A program made the position numbers and the translations under genes. A stretch of 23,290 nt of DNA from Dehalococcoidia bacterium UBA1332. GTDB lineage: Bacteria; Chloroflexota; Dehalococcoidia; Lucifugimonadales; Lucifugimonadaceae. The notes beneath the pieces were generated by a model, which made no database searches, was not told where the DNA came from, and saw only the letters and a list, made by a program, of their open reading frames with translations. This document shows positions 6,178-16,000 of this stretch, one piece after another (position 1 is the first letter of the stretch; the number at the start of each line of letters is the position of its first letter). The stretch is taken from positions 1 to 23,290 of the forward strand of contig DBSW01000158.1 in assembly GCA_002306745.1 (NCBI GenBank). The letters run 5' to 3'.

Positions 6178-6678
6178 CTAATCCCAAGAGTATCTGGCTT
6201 TCTTGCCTGAACCCTTTCCGAGGCTTTTTCGAGAAATAACCTTTGATTCAAATTCAAAGTCTTCACTGATTTTAACAATAATTAGCTTGTTAAAATTACC
6301 AGCCCTTTTTACCTCAACGTTGTTACTACCTTTCTCAGGAGATATGGTTTTAATTTCAACCCAATCGTTACCTATACGACCGTCGGAACCTTGTGTGCCT
6401 GGTCGATGACGCTGAACACCATGTTTTATTTCCGCATAGAGCTCACCTAGCTCCCCCCATATTTGAAGATAGCGCCCTGTCAGCAGGTGATATTCATATG
6501 CTGATCGCACTAAATCCTCGAAAACCTGAATGACCTCGACTATTTGTGCTTGGGGGTATTCAGATATGAGCTCTTGGTGATGCAATTGGCTATTTATCCA
6601 GTCCCAACTAATCCATTCACCGTCTTCATATATGCCGTCACCGGACTCCATTGGACGACCCGTCATCGAACATCGCAT
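6178..6678 (-). CDS. PD-(D/E)XK-like (DUF6998-like) protein
   Basis: A 166-residue protein with an AAGGAA ribosome binding site four bases from the ATG. After a short N-terminal part rich in Gly and Trp (GDGIYEDGEWISWDW) and a long helix, the core shows GELGEL (75-80), GSDGRIG with Asp99, and VEIKTI with Glu108 and Lys110. This order of helix, D and ExK is that of restriction-endonuclease-like folds, and the layout resembles DUF6998 proteins (GEVxAxxxYG... DGRxVQIK). The C-terminal tail is basic (GKGSGKKARY). The family assignment is from pattern memory only. It is the last of three same-strand genes, behind the ankyrin lipoprotein. Confidence 0.6.
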   Translation of the reverse strand: MRCSMTGRPMESGDGIYEDGEWISWDWINSQLHHQELISEYPQAQIVEVIQVFEDLVRSAYEYHLLTGRYLQIWGELGELYAEIKHGVQRHRPGTQGSDGRIGNDWVEIKTISPEKGSNNVEVKRAGNFNKLIIVKISEDFEFESKVISRKSLGKGSGKKARYSWD

Positions 6679-6729
6679 AAAGTTCCTTCGCTTCTTTGCA
6701 GTCCCCTGGATGCAAGGGAGTAATTTACA

Positions 6730-7695
6730 TCAAGGCTTAATTTCTGTTATCGGAATCCAGCGCTGACCATCCTTTTGTTGAAGCAGAACCAGGTTATTCT
6801 TAATCTCGACAACCAACCCCAGTTGCGATTGATCTCCGGGCTTTAGGTTTGCCAAGAATTTGGCCTGATCACGCATTTGTTCATATTCTGGATTCGCCCC
6901 ATAAGCCAGAAAAAGAGAAGTAAGCTCAGGAATACCTTTAACCGCCATATAAGGAGTTTCAATGTAATCAACATTGCGCGCTGAACCATACTCAGTTTTA
7001 TTGATTCCCTTGTTGGGATCTGCCCCGTTATCAAGAAGCATCTTCGCGAGATTTCGTCTTTGCTCGACATTGAACTTCCGTTCTGTCGTTACCTCGTAGA
7101 GCAATGGCTTGTTCACGAAGACATAATCTAGGTCGAAGCTGGACATAAATGGTTTGAACATATCAACAAACTTCACTGCTGTTTCATAGCTTGAATGATA
7201 GTGCCCAGAGACTCCAAGATAGAACGCTTTACTGGTTGGCTTCATTCCCAATCTTAGGAGTTCGTCAACAACATCAATCGCTCCCCATGCAGTAGCCTCC
7301 TCCAGGGCATCGTTACGCTCGTATCGTGCTTCCTTTATGAATTCCGGATTAGCACCTTGCTTTAACATCGACAAGGCAGCGTCATACTGCTTATCAAGCA
7401 ACAGGCATTGAAACAACGTCTGATATTTGCTTTTCAGATTTGGATCGAGTTGATAATTACTCGTCACGTCATAGGCCAGACTGCAAAGACGCTGATCCAT
7501 AGCTTTTTGAGCGATGGCTTCGATTTCAGGCTTGGTGTATGCGCCAGATTGAATGGCTTCTATAACAGCCTTGTTGTCTTTGTTTATACTTGCATCAAAT
7601 ACCAGTTGGTCCGGTGATTTCTTTCCAATCGTTGAGCAGGAACTCAGAAAAATACCGCAGGTAATCAGAAGAGTGATTTTTGTAACTCCAAACAT
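6730..7695 (-). CDS. Ankyrin-repeat lipoprotein
   Basis: The 321-residue product starts with a lipoprotein signal, lipobox LSSC (Cys20), so it should be anchored in the outer or inner membrane and face the periplasm. The mature part is helical and contains degenerate ankyrin repeats, for example AALSMLKQGANPEF, DVVDELLRLGMKP, AKMLLDNGADPN and LTSLFLAYGANPEY. The last 35 residues form a beta-rich segment (GLVVEIKNNLVLLQQ). The ATG directly follows the TAA of the upstream gene. Periplasmic ankyrin proteins are often binding or immunity factors; which partner this one has is unknown. Confidence 0.75.
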   Translation of the reverse strand: MFGVTKITLLITCGIFLSSCSTIGKKSPDQLVFDASINKDNKAVIEAIQSGAYTKPEIEAIAQKAMDQRLCSLAYDVTSNYQLDPNLKSKYQTLFQCLLLDKQYDAALSMLKQGANPEFIKEARYERNDALEEATAWGAIDVVDELLRLGMKPTSKAFYLGVSGHYHSSYETAVKFVDMFKPFMSSFDLDYVFVNKPLLYEVTTERKFNVEQRRNLAKMLLDNGADPNKGINKTEYGSARNVDYIETPYMAVKGIPELTSLFLAYGANPEYEQMRDQAKFLANLKPGDQSQLGLVVEIKNNLVLLQQKDGQRWIPITEIKP

Positions 7696-8031
7696 TTAGT
7701 GTTCCTTGCTCTTTAATAGTAATTTAGCCTCAAGACTTCTCTTCAGGCACCAACGTCTTTTATATGCATTTGCCGTTTCTGATTTGACAGCTACATTGAA
7801 GTCTCCATATGACCGTGCATTAAGAGACGGAAGCCAATATATCATTAGGTCTTCTGCTAACTGTCTCGTTTCAAGGTACGCAGCACTTCGTTCATACGCT
7901 AGCCGACCAGCTACAGATAATCTGAATGTCATCGTGCTTATGAGGTGGTCGCAATCCCAATCTCTCATTTGTGGCCTGATGGCATTTTTATCAATGTTGC
8001 TTACTTCGATGAAATAAACTTTATCATGCAT
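7696..8031 (-). CDS. Hypothetical protein, first gene below the transfer terminator
   Basis: A 111-residue soluble, Arg/Ala-rich, mostly helical protein with several Trp residues; no membrane segment or signal peptide. In this position other elements of the family often carry a DUF3742 membrane protein, but this sequence does not look like one. The ATG lies only 13 bases after the T-run of the terminator at 8045-8069, and its ribosome binding site (AAAG) is weak. Its stop abuts the ATG of the ankyrin lipoprotein. Function unknown. Confidence 0.6.
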   Translation of the reverse strand: MHDKVYFIEVSNIDKNAIRPQMRDWDCDHLISTMTFRLSVAGRLAYERSAAYLETRQLAEDLMIYWLPSLNARSYGDFNVAVKSETANAYKRRWCLKRSLEAKLLLKSKEH

Positions 8032-8044
8032 ATTACTTTTCTTT

Positions 8045-8069
8045 AAAAAAGCCCTGCTTTTGCAGGGCT
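8045..8069 (-). terminator. Strong rho-independent terminator at the end of the transfer operon
   Basis: On the minus strand AGCCCTGC and GCAGGGCT form a perfect eight-pair stem around an AAAA loop, followed by six Ts. It begins 14 bases after the stop of the TraG-like gene and ends 13 bases before the next same-strand start. Confidence 0.92.
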
Positions 8070-8083
8070 AGTATGCTTCTTTG

Positions 8084-9682
8084 TTACTTCTTGCCGCCGC
8101 TTCTGCCACGGTAGGCCCGATAAGCTGCACCTCCAGCCCGACCAGAAGCCCCTCGGAATGCCCCAGAGCCGGAAGCGGTACCGCCACCTACTCCTCCCAT
8201 ACCCATACCACGAACCATTCCTGCGCCAGCATAGGCCATAATGGACAGCCAAATACCGGGTAGCAGGATAATAGAACCGGCACTGACAGCAGAGACAAGG
8301 AAGCTGTTGGTTGCTATATCAAACCAGCCCGCTTGGGACATATAAATGTCCAATACCCGGTTATCAAACCAGAAAGCCGCAGCCCAGATTGCATTGATAA
8401 ACTCAAAGCTGAAGTAGACCAAAGCGATAGAAACAAAGGCACTTAGCCGGTACTGGCCGAACAGCAAAACAAACGGTGCCGCCATAATGACGACCATCTG
8501 AATCAAGGCCAGAATCATTGGCCCAGCAACCTTAACCATCTGTCTCATCGTATGGGTCTGTAAAAACTCATCAATGCTGGTAAACAGGCCTGCGCCAGCG
8601 AACACCACATCCGCGGCCTCTTTGTACCATGACTTGTCTGTATCAAAGTTATTGCTCAGATCCACGTCGGTCTGAGAACTCAGGTTCGCGGCATCAGCTT
8701 GGAGGATCATCTTGATGATCAGGTCTTCCTTGGTGTTGTCATCCGCTACACCAACGGTTACAACTTGTGATCCCCAATCCATCCAATCATCAAGAATATC
8801 ACCGGCCTCATCGGCTGGGATGTCATCGAGGATAAGCTGTCTCAAGCCGAGGGCTTCGTTCACGACACCTGGGCCTTCTTCACCAAGCCAGACTTCCCGG
8901 CAATACGGATGAGCGCCAGTTTCATGCGCAGCGTCAGAATCCCTGATTGCCGCTTGCCGGTTGAATCCAAACCTCTCCATGTTCCTCATATAGGCTTCTG
9001 GGTGCCGGTAGTATTCATCCACCGCATTCAGCAAAGTTCGAGAGCCGATCCAGTCTACATCCTGAACCGCTGAGATATTTGCCGGTAAAGCGATAGGATT
9101 CAGCTCGAAACGCTCCAGCGCCTTTTTGTAGCAAACTTCATGGAAGTCACGAACGCGCTGCCTCAGTTCAGGATCTTGAATGGTGATCTGGCTGATACGC
9201 ATCAGCATGAACTCATAGTTGTTCACGCAGGACATGGACTTGATTGTTGTATGGGTGACTGCGCTGGACAGAAATTCCACGAACGACCAGGCTACTGGCT
9301 TATACACACCGATTCCGCCCATATCAGCGAAGCTGTCATCATAAGCGGTGGCCGTATTATCGCCCTGCCCTTCCGTATTCGCCGGAGGATTACAGTCGGG
9401 GATCTCCAGATCATATTTGACCGTGGCCAAGTCGATTTCCCAACCTTTATAAGGAATCACGCAGAGCATCAACACCAGAATCATGCTCACGACCTTGATT
9501 TCTAGTCCTTTAATGGTCGATTCGGCATCGCTGTCTTCATAGTTGTCTCGGAAGTTTGTGATAACCGCCGCGATAAACGGAATCAAAGCCAAACCAGATC
9601 CCACAAGGACATCCCAAATGGCTTCATACATGTTCCACCCAAATAACAGGGTGTAAATTTCGAGAAGATTATTCGCTACCAT
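8084..9682 (-). CDS. traG: TraG-N-like conjugation inner-membrane protein
   Basis: A 532-residue polytopic protein. Hydrophobic helices lie near the N-terminus (about 27-45 and 86-105) and in the C-terminal third (about 390-420, 425-450 and 465-495). A large hydrophilic domain with several cysteines lies between them. The C-terminal 40 residues are Gly/Ala/Arg-rich (GMGMGGVGGGTASGSG). This is the pattern of the TraG N-terminal family in genomic-island T4SS operons, where it is the last gene, as here. It lacks the long periplasmic C-terminal domain of F-plasmid TraG, which acts in entry exclusion. Likely role: pilus assembly and mating-pair stabilisation at the inner membrane. Confidence 0.88.
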   Translation of the reverse strand: MVANNLLEIYTLLFGWNMYEAIWDVLVGSGLALIPFIAAVITNFRDNYEDSDAESTIKGLEIKVVSMILVLMLCVIPYKGWEIDLATVKYDLEIPDCNPPANTEGQGDNTATAYDDSFADMGGIGVYKPVAWSFVEFLSSAVTHTTIKSMSCVNNYEFMLMRISQITIQDPELRQRVRDFHEVCYKKALERFELNPIALPANISAVQDVDWIGSRTLLNAVDEYYRHPEAYMRNMERFGFNRQAAIRDSDAAHETGAHPYCREVWLGEEGPGVVNEALGLRQLILDDIPADEAGDILDDWMDWGSQVVTVGVADDNTKEDLIIKMILQADAANLSSQTDVDLSNNFDTDKSWYKEAADVVFAGAGLFTSIDEFLQTHTMRQMVKVAGPMILALIQMVVIMAAPFVLLFGQYRLSAFVSIALVYFSFEFINAIWAAAFWFDNRVLDIYMSQAGWFDIATNSFLVSAVSAGSIILLPGIWLSIMAYAGAGMVRGMGMGGVGGGTASGSGAFRGASGRAGGAAYRAYRGRSGGKK

Positions 9683-9687
9683 TCTTT

Positions 9688-10050
9688 TCAGAGCCCAAAT
9701 TGCTGGATGATGACCACTTCAAAGAACGCCAGCATAAGCGCGACTTTCCACCATTGTGATTTCAAATACTGAACATCACGCTCTCGCTTCTCTGCATATT
9801 GTGCTTGGTCTTCATCGGATAGTTCGCCTGGATTAAACCGAGGCCTCGTCATAAACCGGCAAATTGGTGTCCACGCCGCCATTACAGCCACGTAAAAGCC
9901 GATGCGGTACCACATCCAGCCACCAATCAGGTCTACTCCCTTAATTTCGTCTGGTTTGACATCAAAGATGGCGCTGAAAATCATGCCAAGCACCATGAGG
10001 GCCAGAAGGCCCCCAACGCTGATGACAAAGAATTTGCCTACGCTTTTCAT
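9688..10050 (-). CDS. Conserved ICE membrane protein between TIGR03755-like and TraG-like genes
   Basis: A 120-residue protein with helices at about 8-30, 45-65 and 101-118, and a charged cytosolic stretch between (RPRFNPGELSDEDQAQYAEK). The ATG shares a base with the upstream stop (TGATG). A small membrane protein occupies this place in many elements of the family. No specific function is known; an accessory of the TraG/TraH mating-pair complex is likely from position. Confidence 0.75.
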   Translation of the reverse strand: MKSVGKFFVISVGGLLALMVLGMIFSAIFDVKPDEIKGVDLIGGWMWYRIGFYVAVMAAWTPICRFMTRPRFNPGELSDEDQAQYAEKRERDVQYLKSQWWKVALMLAFFEVVIIQQFGL

Positions 10051-11411
10051 CAGTTCGGCTGTCCCAGTTGGTTGGTACCTGAAGCCTTGCCGCGATCAAC
10101 TTTGCGTGTGTTCTGAACGTTCTTCTCTTCCTGTCCCAGGATTCGGAGAATGGTGTTCTGAGCAATGGCTTGTCGGGTTTTGATTTCAAGGTCCAATTGG
10201 TCCAGTTCAACCTGCAACTGATCAATCGCATCGTTCACAACAATCTTTGCCGGTTCAAACGCCGCGACGTTTGGCTCCTTGACGCCAGTTCTGAGCAATT
10301 GAGTTAACAAACGTCCTTGCTCTACCAGACGAGCGTAGGCAATCTCACCCGCCAGCTTGCGGATCATTTCGCCCTGCCCTAGTGCATCTCGTTTGCGAAT
10401 GGCCATGATGATAGCGTCATTAACGATTACCCCAGGAGGAGCTGAAACACGATTTAAGTTCTGCCAGGTCAACTGAGTTGCACCGGTAACCAGGTCTTCC
10501 AGATCCTCAATGAGGTCATCGGTCATATCCCTGTGCATGTAGGTCAACCCTTTGCCCGGCGTACCGCGCATCTTCTTACAGCCATCACAGGTTCTCATCT
10601 CGATGTCACCAAGAACTCGTGTTGACCAGTTCGAGGCAGCGACCGGCCCGTTCCAGTATTCCCAGAGAGGAGTACCCTGACCGTCAGCAGGTCCTACGGT
10701 GGAAGTGGCACAACTGTTTGCCCGATCAAACATGATGTTGTAGCCGACCTGAACCACGTCCGTCAGAGCACGAATAGGTTGCTGGCCAGTTCCCCCTTTA
10801 TTGGTACCGCAAGCCCACTCTGCACCGGCATTACCGTGGTTGGTATCATCAAGCGCTTCCTTGGCACGAATCGCATCCCCACCAGAAGCATTGATTTCCT
10901 CAGCCCAGTTATTCGTCTTAATGGATAGCTTGTACTTCTCAAACGGGAAGGATTGCTCTCCCATCAATACCCGAGACATCTCCTCACAGGAGGTTTCTGC
11001 CCACTCAAAATCCATCTTGCCCTGCAAAATACCCTGCTGAAGCATGTCATACAGACCGGGATTGGCACGCTGAATTGCCAGAGCTGGCAAACTCGCTACT
11101 GCACCGGTTGCAGACTGAATGATGTTATCCATCATGTTCCGGAAGCCCTCGGTAATACCGTTAAGCTGGTTACTCACCGAAATGCGCGGATCGAACTCAC
11201 CACACTCCATATTCAGGTCCCAGCCAATCCCTAACTCCAGGATGGGCACGGTATGGATTCGAGTAGGTGCATCTGAAATGTAACCACCACCAATTTCGTA
11301 ATCGATGGCACCCTTCAGACGTGGCGAGTGTTCGAGGCTGTCTGCGGTTGCTACACCCGAGAGCGCAGCGCACAGCATGACTGCCAGACCTTTATATAAT
11401 CTGATTTGCAT
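10050..11411 (-). CDS. TraH-like ICE protein, TIGR03755 (PFL_4711) family
   Basis: A 453-residue exported protein with a signal peptide ending at about VATADS (residue 24). The mature part begins with a beta segment (YEIGGGYISDAP) and holds several cysteines, including CGEF, SCEEMSRVLMG and CDGCKK, probably disulfide-bonded. A long helical, coiled-coil-like C-terminus follows (VNDAIDQLQVELDQLDLEIK). Length, cysteines and place after the TraU-like gene fit the TIGR03755 family, the functional equivalent of TraH in F-type systems for pilus assembly. The ribosome binding site is GGGGAA upstream of the ATG. Confidence 0.87.
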   Translation of the reverse strand: MQIRLYKGLAVMLCAALSGVATADSLEHSPRLKGAIDYEIGGGYISDAPTRIHTVPILELGIGWDLNMECGEFDPRISVSNQLNGITEGFRNMMDNIIQSATGAVASLPALAIQRANPGLYDMLQQGILQGKMDFEWAETSCEEMSRVLMGEQSFPFEKYKLSIKTNNWAEEINASGGDAIRAKEALDDTNHGNAGAEWACGTNKGGTGQQPIRALTDVVQVGYNIMFDRANSCATSTVGPADGQGTPLWEYWNGPVAASNWSTRVLGDIEMRTCDGCKKMRGTPGKGLTYMHRDMTDDLIEDLEDLVTGATQLTWQNLNRVSAPPGVIVNDAIIMAIRKRDALGQGEMIRKLAGEIAYARLVEQGRLLTQLLRTGVKEPNVAAFEPAKIVVNDAIDQLQVELDQLDLEIKTRQAIAQNTILRILGQEEKNVQNTRKVDRGKASGTNQLGQPN

Positions 11412-11429
11412 TGTCGTTGTTCCCCTTCA

Positions 11430-12590
11430 TTAACCCGTATGAAAAATCAGTTGCTGGCCTTGCCGCGTACAGCACTTGTAAGACTTCCAGAAATTCCAGA
11501 TATAGCTGCCATCAGTAGAACGCCGATTACTCGAAGGATTACCGCCATACGGGAAACGCTGGCAGGAACTGTCGGTACGAGGATAAAGCATCTGCCAAAT
11601 ACCCGTGTCTTCTCTGTCCTTGTCCAATGGATCGGATGGCCAGTACCCGTCCTGGTCGGCTTTATCAATGGTGTAATAAAGATGAGGCTCACCAGAGCGA
11701 GTAATGAAATGTGCCGCACGGAACGCGGACAGCACTCCTGCCTTCAAGGGGTCTTGAGCCGTCATAAAACCGTGGCGCGGGTAAATTGCACCATAGTTGT
11801 TGGTCACTGAACCAAGATCCCAGGTGTTGACCAGCGGTAACCATGACTGCGGGTAGAACATCTCCGGCACGTCCCAACGCCATGCAATGGAATCCAGGTT
11901 GGATATGAAATACGGGAAAAACGGAAACGTCTGTCCGGCACAGACAAGGCCAAATGTGGTTTGAGCTAAAGCGTTATACGCAATCAGCGACGGGTTACCG
12001 TAGGCATCCACCAGCTTGAAGTAGAGGTTGGCGTGCTGGTCTTTCTTCGCCTCTGTACTCACCCCACCACGGATACCAACATCATCAACGTTATAATCCT
12101 CAATCCAGGAGATGATGGTTGTTACCCATGAGGAATCGGCATCCCCCTGAGAAACCTGGTTAATATCCTGCGATTCCGTCCAAGGTTCGCCATTGGCCCG
12201 GTCATAGGACTGAATAACCAGATCAGGTACATGGTTCTTCACCTTTAATGAGGTACTGAATGAGCATACCGGTGGAACCAGACAAGTCATCCAAACGCAT
12301 ATTCCGCGAAGCTCCCAGTTCATACAGGACAGTGCCGCTGACATGGTAGCCTCACTGATCTCCAGGGTATTCATTACTCCATCATATTGATCGTTCGTCT
12401 CACCATGACATGCAATACACTCAACGCTCCCCCGCTCCTCCAGCATTTGCTGGGTATTCCCCATAGTCTGGTCACGAGCTGCATCAAGGTCATTCGGGTC
12501 AAACTGCGTCCATGTATCCGGATACGCGAATGCTTGACCTGCCATGCCGGATAAACAGAGCGCGATGACGACAAACAGTAGTTTCTTCAT
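11430..12590 (-). CDS. TraU-like ICE protein, TIGR03756 (PFL_4710) family
   Basis: A 386-residue exported protein; the signal peptide ends at about QAFA (residue 22). The TraU-like core starts near residue 90: ALSCMNWELRGICVWMTC, then a middle part with AGQTFPFFPYF and MFYPQSWLP, and a C-terminus with paired cysteines (SYKCCTRQG). Cysteine spacing and order agree with the TIGR03756 family, required for DNA transfer and mating-pair stability. Between signal and core lies an extra 60 residues with CIACH (Cys58, Cys61, His62), which looks like a heme c attachment site. The ATG overlaps the upstream stop (ATGA). Confidence 0.87.
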   Translation of the reverse strand: MKKLLFVVIALCLSGMAGQAFAYPDTWTQFDPNDLDAARDQTMGNTQQMLEERGSVECIACHGETNDQYDGVMNTLEISEATMSAALSCMNWELRGICVWMTCLVPPVCSFSTSLKVKNHVPDLVIQSYDRANGEPWTESQDINQVSQGDADSSWVTTIISWIEDYNVDDVGIRGGVSTEAKKDQHANLYFKLVDAYGNPSLIAYNALAQTTFGLVCAGQTFPFFPYFISNLDSIAWRWDVPEMFYPQSWLPLVNTWDLGSVTNNYGAIYPRHGFMTAQDPLKAGVLSAFRAAHFITRSGEPHLYYTIDKADQDGYWPSDPLDKDREDTGIWQMLYPRTDSSCQRFPYGGNPSSNRRSTDGSYIWNFWKSYKCCTRQGQQLIFHTG

Positions 12591-13048
12591 CTATCACCCC
12601 CTTTGTTGTTGAAGATTCTGATCGCCTCTTGTAAGGAGGTAACGCCGTAGACCACTGACTTGTCGTTAAACACAATGGCTGGCAGCTTTTTGATTCTGAA
12701 TCGAATGGCGTACTCGATGGCCTCGCCACCCTCTTCCATCTCTTCATAAAGCGAACGCCAGTGCGGTCCATTAAGTACTTCACTGAATGCCTGCTGATTG
12801 GCGTCTCGATAATTTGAAGGCCCAACATTCGAGCTAAGCTTGGCTTTCACCATCTCGTTGAGCTTGGCCGTGGCATTGTTTTTGGTGTCCATGTTGTACA
12901 CATGAACCACCATGTTGGGCGGCAGCTTGAGGTCTTCTCGAACAGGAACAGCATCTGTTTGGAATACACGGATATTACTGATTGGATTGGCTAATACCGA
13001 CTGGCAGCCAAGCACCAGAAGTACAAAAAGAAATCTTACGGGCGTCAT
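12587..13048 (-). CDS. TrbC/TraW-like ICE protein, TIGR03757 family
   Basis: A 153-residue exported protein with signal peptide ending at about LANP (residue 21). The C-terminal segment KKLPAIVFNDKSVVYGVTSL is the hallmark of the DUF1525/TIGR03757 family, which has a thioredoxin-like fold without a CxxC active site. It corresponds to TrbC/TraW of F-type systems, acting in the periplasm in pilus assembly. Starts and stops overlap by four bases with both neighbours, so the ATPase, this gene and the TraU-like gene are translationally coupled. Confidence 0.85.
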   Translation of the reverse strand: MTPVRFLFVLLVLGCQSVLANPISNIRVFQTDAVPVREDLKLPPNMVVHVYNMDTKNNATAKLNEMVKAKLSSNVGPSNYRDANQQAFSEVLNGPHWRSLYEEMEEGGEAIEYAIRFRIKKLPAIVFNDKSVVYGVTSLQEAIRIFNNKGGDR

Positions 13049-16000
13049 ACAGAAACTCCCTCTTCCTGGTCAGCCTCAATATCTTCCTGCAATACCTTCA
13101 ACACTTCAGAATTTGCTTGTTCTTCTGAAAGTGCAGCACTCTCACGCTCAAGACGGGCGAGAGTTTCTCTGGCTAACGCTTTTTCCTTGCTCATAGCCTT
13201 GCGCGGCTTAGGGTCTTCGGGCTTTTCAGCGATACCACGGTAGTAGTCAATCATGCGACCGACATATTCAGCAGCTTCAACTTCCGTGATACCAAACTGC
13301 CTCATGTACTTGGCACGTTCTGTTTTTTCGTCTTTCTCCGTCCCTGCAAGACTGAGGAAAAGTGAAGGCGGTACGTTCCGGAATAGAGCTTCCATGTTTT
13401 CCGAAAGAACCACCCCCTCGGTGTACTTTTTGGGTTCCTTCTTCGCAGAGAGCATGAGTTGCTTCTGCTCTTCGTTGAGACTCTTGAAGCGGGCGATGTC
13501 TTCAATCTCGTCTTGAGGCATTACCAAGCAGATCCACCACTCAATCATGTTGAGCATCTTCTTGGCTGCATTCGGGAAATCCGCCATGTTCTGCGTGGCT
13601 ACCCACCACCAGGCCCCCAACTTACGCCACATTTTCACGACCTTCACAACAAACGGTGCCAACAGCGGGTTCGTTGTGATGATGTGGCCCTCGTCCGTCA
13701 ACATAACGATAGGACGCTCATCGTGTTGATGCTTCTCCGCAAGGTTGTTAATGCGCATCATGATGGAGGTGTATGCGATAGCAAGCTGGGCGTTGTAACC
13801 TTCACGGGCAAATGTAGCCAAGTCCACGATGGTCACATCGGTATCAGGCCAAGCTTCTCCATCGGTGTTGAACACTTCACCCTCAAAGCCATCACAGAAC
13901 ATCCGCAGAGATTCACCCATCTCAAAAGCACGCATTCTTCTGTGCTCAGGGTAGTTGTCATTTTTGTTGATCATGCTGAAGCCATCAGCAACATCTGAAG
14001 TCATGGTACGGCGACCTTCCGACCGCGCTTTTCTTGCACCATTGAGAATGGCATCCCGAATCATTCGACGGTCTGCACGGGTGAGCTTTTTAGCCTCTTC
14101 TTCTTCACCACCGGTGATCATGAGTGTGGCTATGATTTCCATCTCACCCATAATGTCCCGCTGTTCATCTCCCTCATCGTCACCGTCGCTGTCTTCTGCC
14201 ATCATCATCTCGGCGATGACATCCATAGCGGCCTTATCTCGAACGTGCTTTCGCTCCAGCTCAGTCAGTTCGTTATAGGTTTTGTAGGTATCGTCGATTT
14301 TAATTTTCTCAGGGATATGAGCTCTGAGGTCATCTTCAGTGATCATGGAGGTGTCACTGACGATTCGAGAGCCAAGAAGCTCCTCTTCGTCTGCATCCAA
14401 CAACTTGTCCGCATCAACGAACGGCGGCAGCGTTACGCCAGCACCGGGCTTCAACTGCACTTTGTTAACGGTCATGTCCTTGTCAGCGAAATAGTCCGCC
14501 AGAAGTCCAAAGGAGTTACCGGCTTCGATGATGTACAAACGAGGCCGTAGCAAAGCCATGATTTGTGAGGCCATATTGGTAATCGATGCAGACTTACCCG
14601 CACCAGTAGGCCCGAGGATCAGACCATGCGCGTTCTTCTTCCGGTCCTGACTATGGAACGGATCGAATGATATTGGTTCGCCGCCACGGTTATACATGGT
14701 CTGGCCGGGATTGCCGGTACCGCGATGTCGGCCAAAGACCGATGAAAGATTTGCCAGGTGCTGAGACCAGACCGGACGAGTGGCTTTGTAATTACGATCC
14801 ATCTTTGGCTCGTAAACCATCGGCAGGTTGTATATGTAGGCATCCAGACCCAGAGATTCATCTTCTTCGCGTACTGGCGCTAACTGATTGGTCAGCAACA
14901 TTGTGCTGACCTGGTTTGACTTCTTGCGCAAATCCTTCAGGTTTTCACCTCGGATGTACACACACATCATGGCACGGTACAACTTGTGTTTATTGCCCAT
15001 GAGGTTCTTGGCAATATCACAGTCCTTACGTGCCATAGTCGCATCTACAGATTCGCCCTTGGACTTATCCTGGATACGATTAATGTGATTCTGAACTTCA
15101 TCCTGGGGAGTAATGATGATCGTGGTGGCCATAATGGTACCAGGAGGCATTTTGTCCATCATGCAACTGGCTTTGCCGGTTGAAGCACCATCTGGTGTCA
15201 CCGAGCCGACTTCACCTGAGATCTGGCCAATCTTTGGGGTTCGACGGAGTTTGTGTACGCGAATACAGCGATGGGGCAGCTCATCAAAGGTCCATGTCTG
15301 ATTTTCAGCGTCTGACTTCGGCAAATTGAAGAACAGGCTTTCCGCTAGGTCATCGCCGTAGGGAAGATCATCTTCATCAACGTAGCTGGCCAACTCACGG
15401 AATTTACGCTTATCGCCATTCGTCAGAAGTGGACGAGGATTGAACCAACCCAACATCCACTCGTAGAACATCTTCCCGTTATTCCGGATCAGCGAAATAC
15501 CAGCATCCCTGAATGCGGTTTCCAGTTTCTGGATTACATCATTCAGCTCTTCTTCTGGCGTCATGCCAGCATAAGATTTCCACTTTGGCGGAAGTCTGCG
15601 ATAGACCACCATTTTGATGCGGCGGATCTTGCCTCCCCAAGGAGCATCAAGGACTTCTTTATCCTCGAACAGACCGCCCTCCTTACAGATGCCCCGTAAG
15701 TGCGCCTCCATGATGTCCAGCCACTCTTTGGTGTACTTGGTATCCTTGCAATAGGCCTTCGGATAAGCACGGAGTTTGTCGATATACTCCTCCATGTTGT
15801 CATCGTCATAGGTATATTGCTGAATGATCCACGGCCCAGATGGAAGCTCCTCGAAGCAGTCCTGAAGAGCATCTTGAATCATGTCACGACGATCCTGGAG
15901 CCAGTTGTATGAACGGCCTTCAGTCGCAATCGGCACTATGTCGAAAACAGCACCTACGGATTTGCCGTCATCGAGTAGGATGGTCTGAGATTCTGTTTGG

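Noticed and set aside
9140..9505. A plus-strand open frame antisense to the TraG-like gene
   Set aside because: Low-complexity His/Arg-rich translation typical of a shadow frame; the minus-strand gene has clear family features.
13459..13998. A 179-residue plus-strand open frame
   Set aside because: It lies wholly antisense to the VirB4-like ATPase, has no recognisable domain and no ribosome binding site; it is a shadow of the coding strand's codon pattern.
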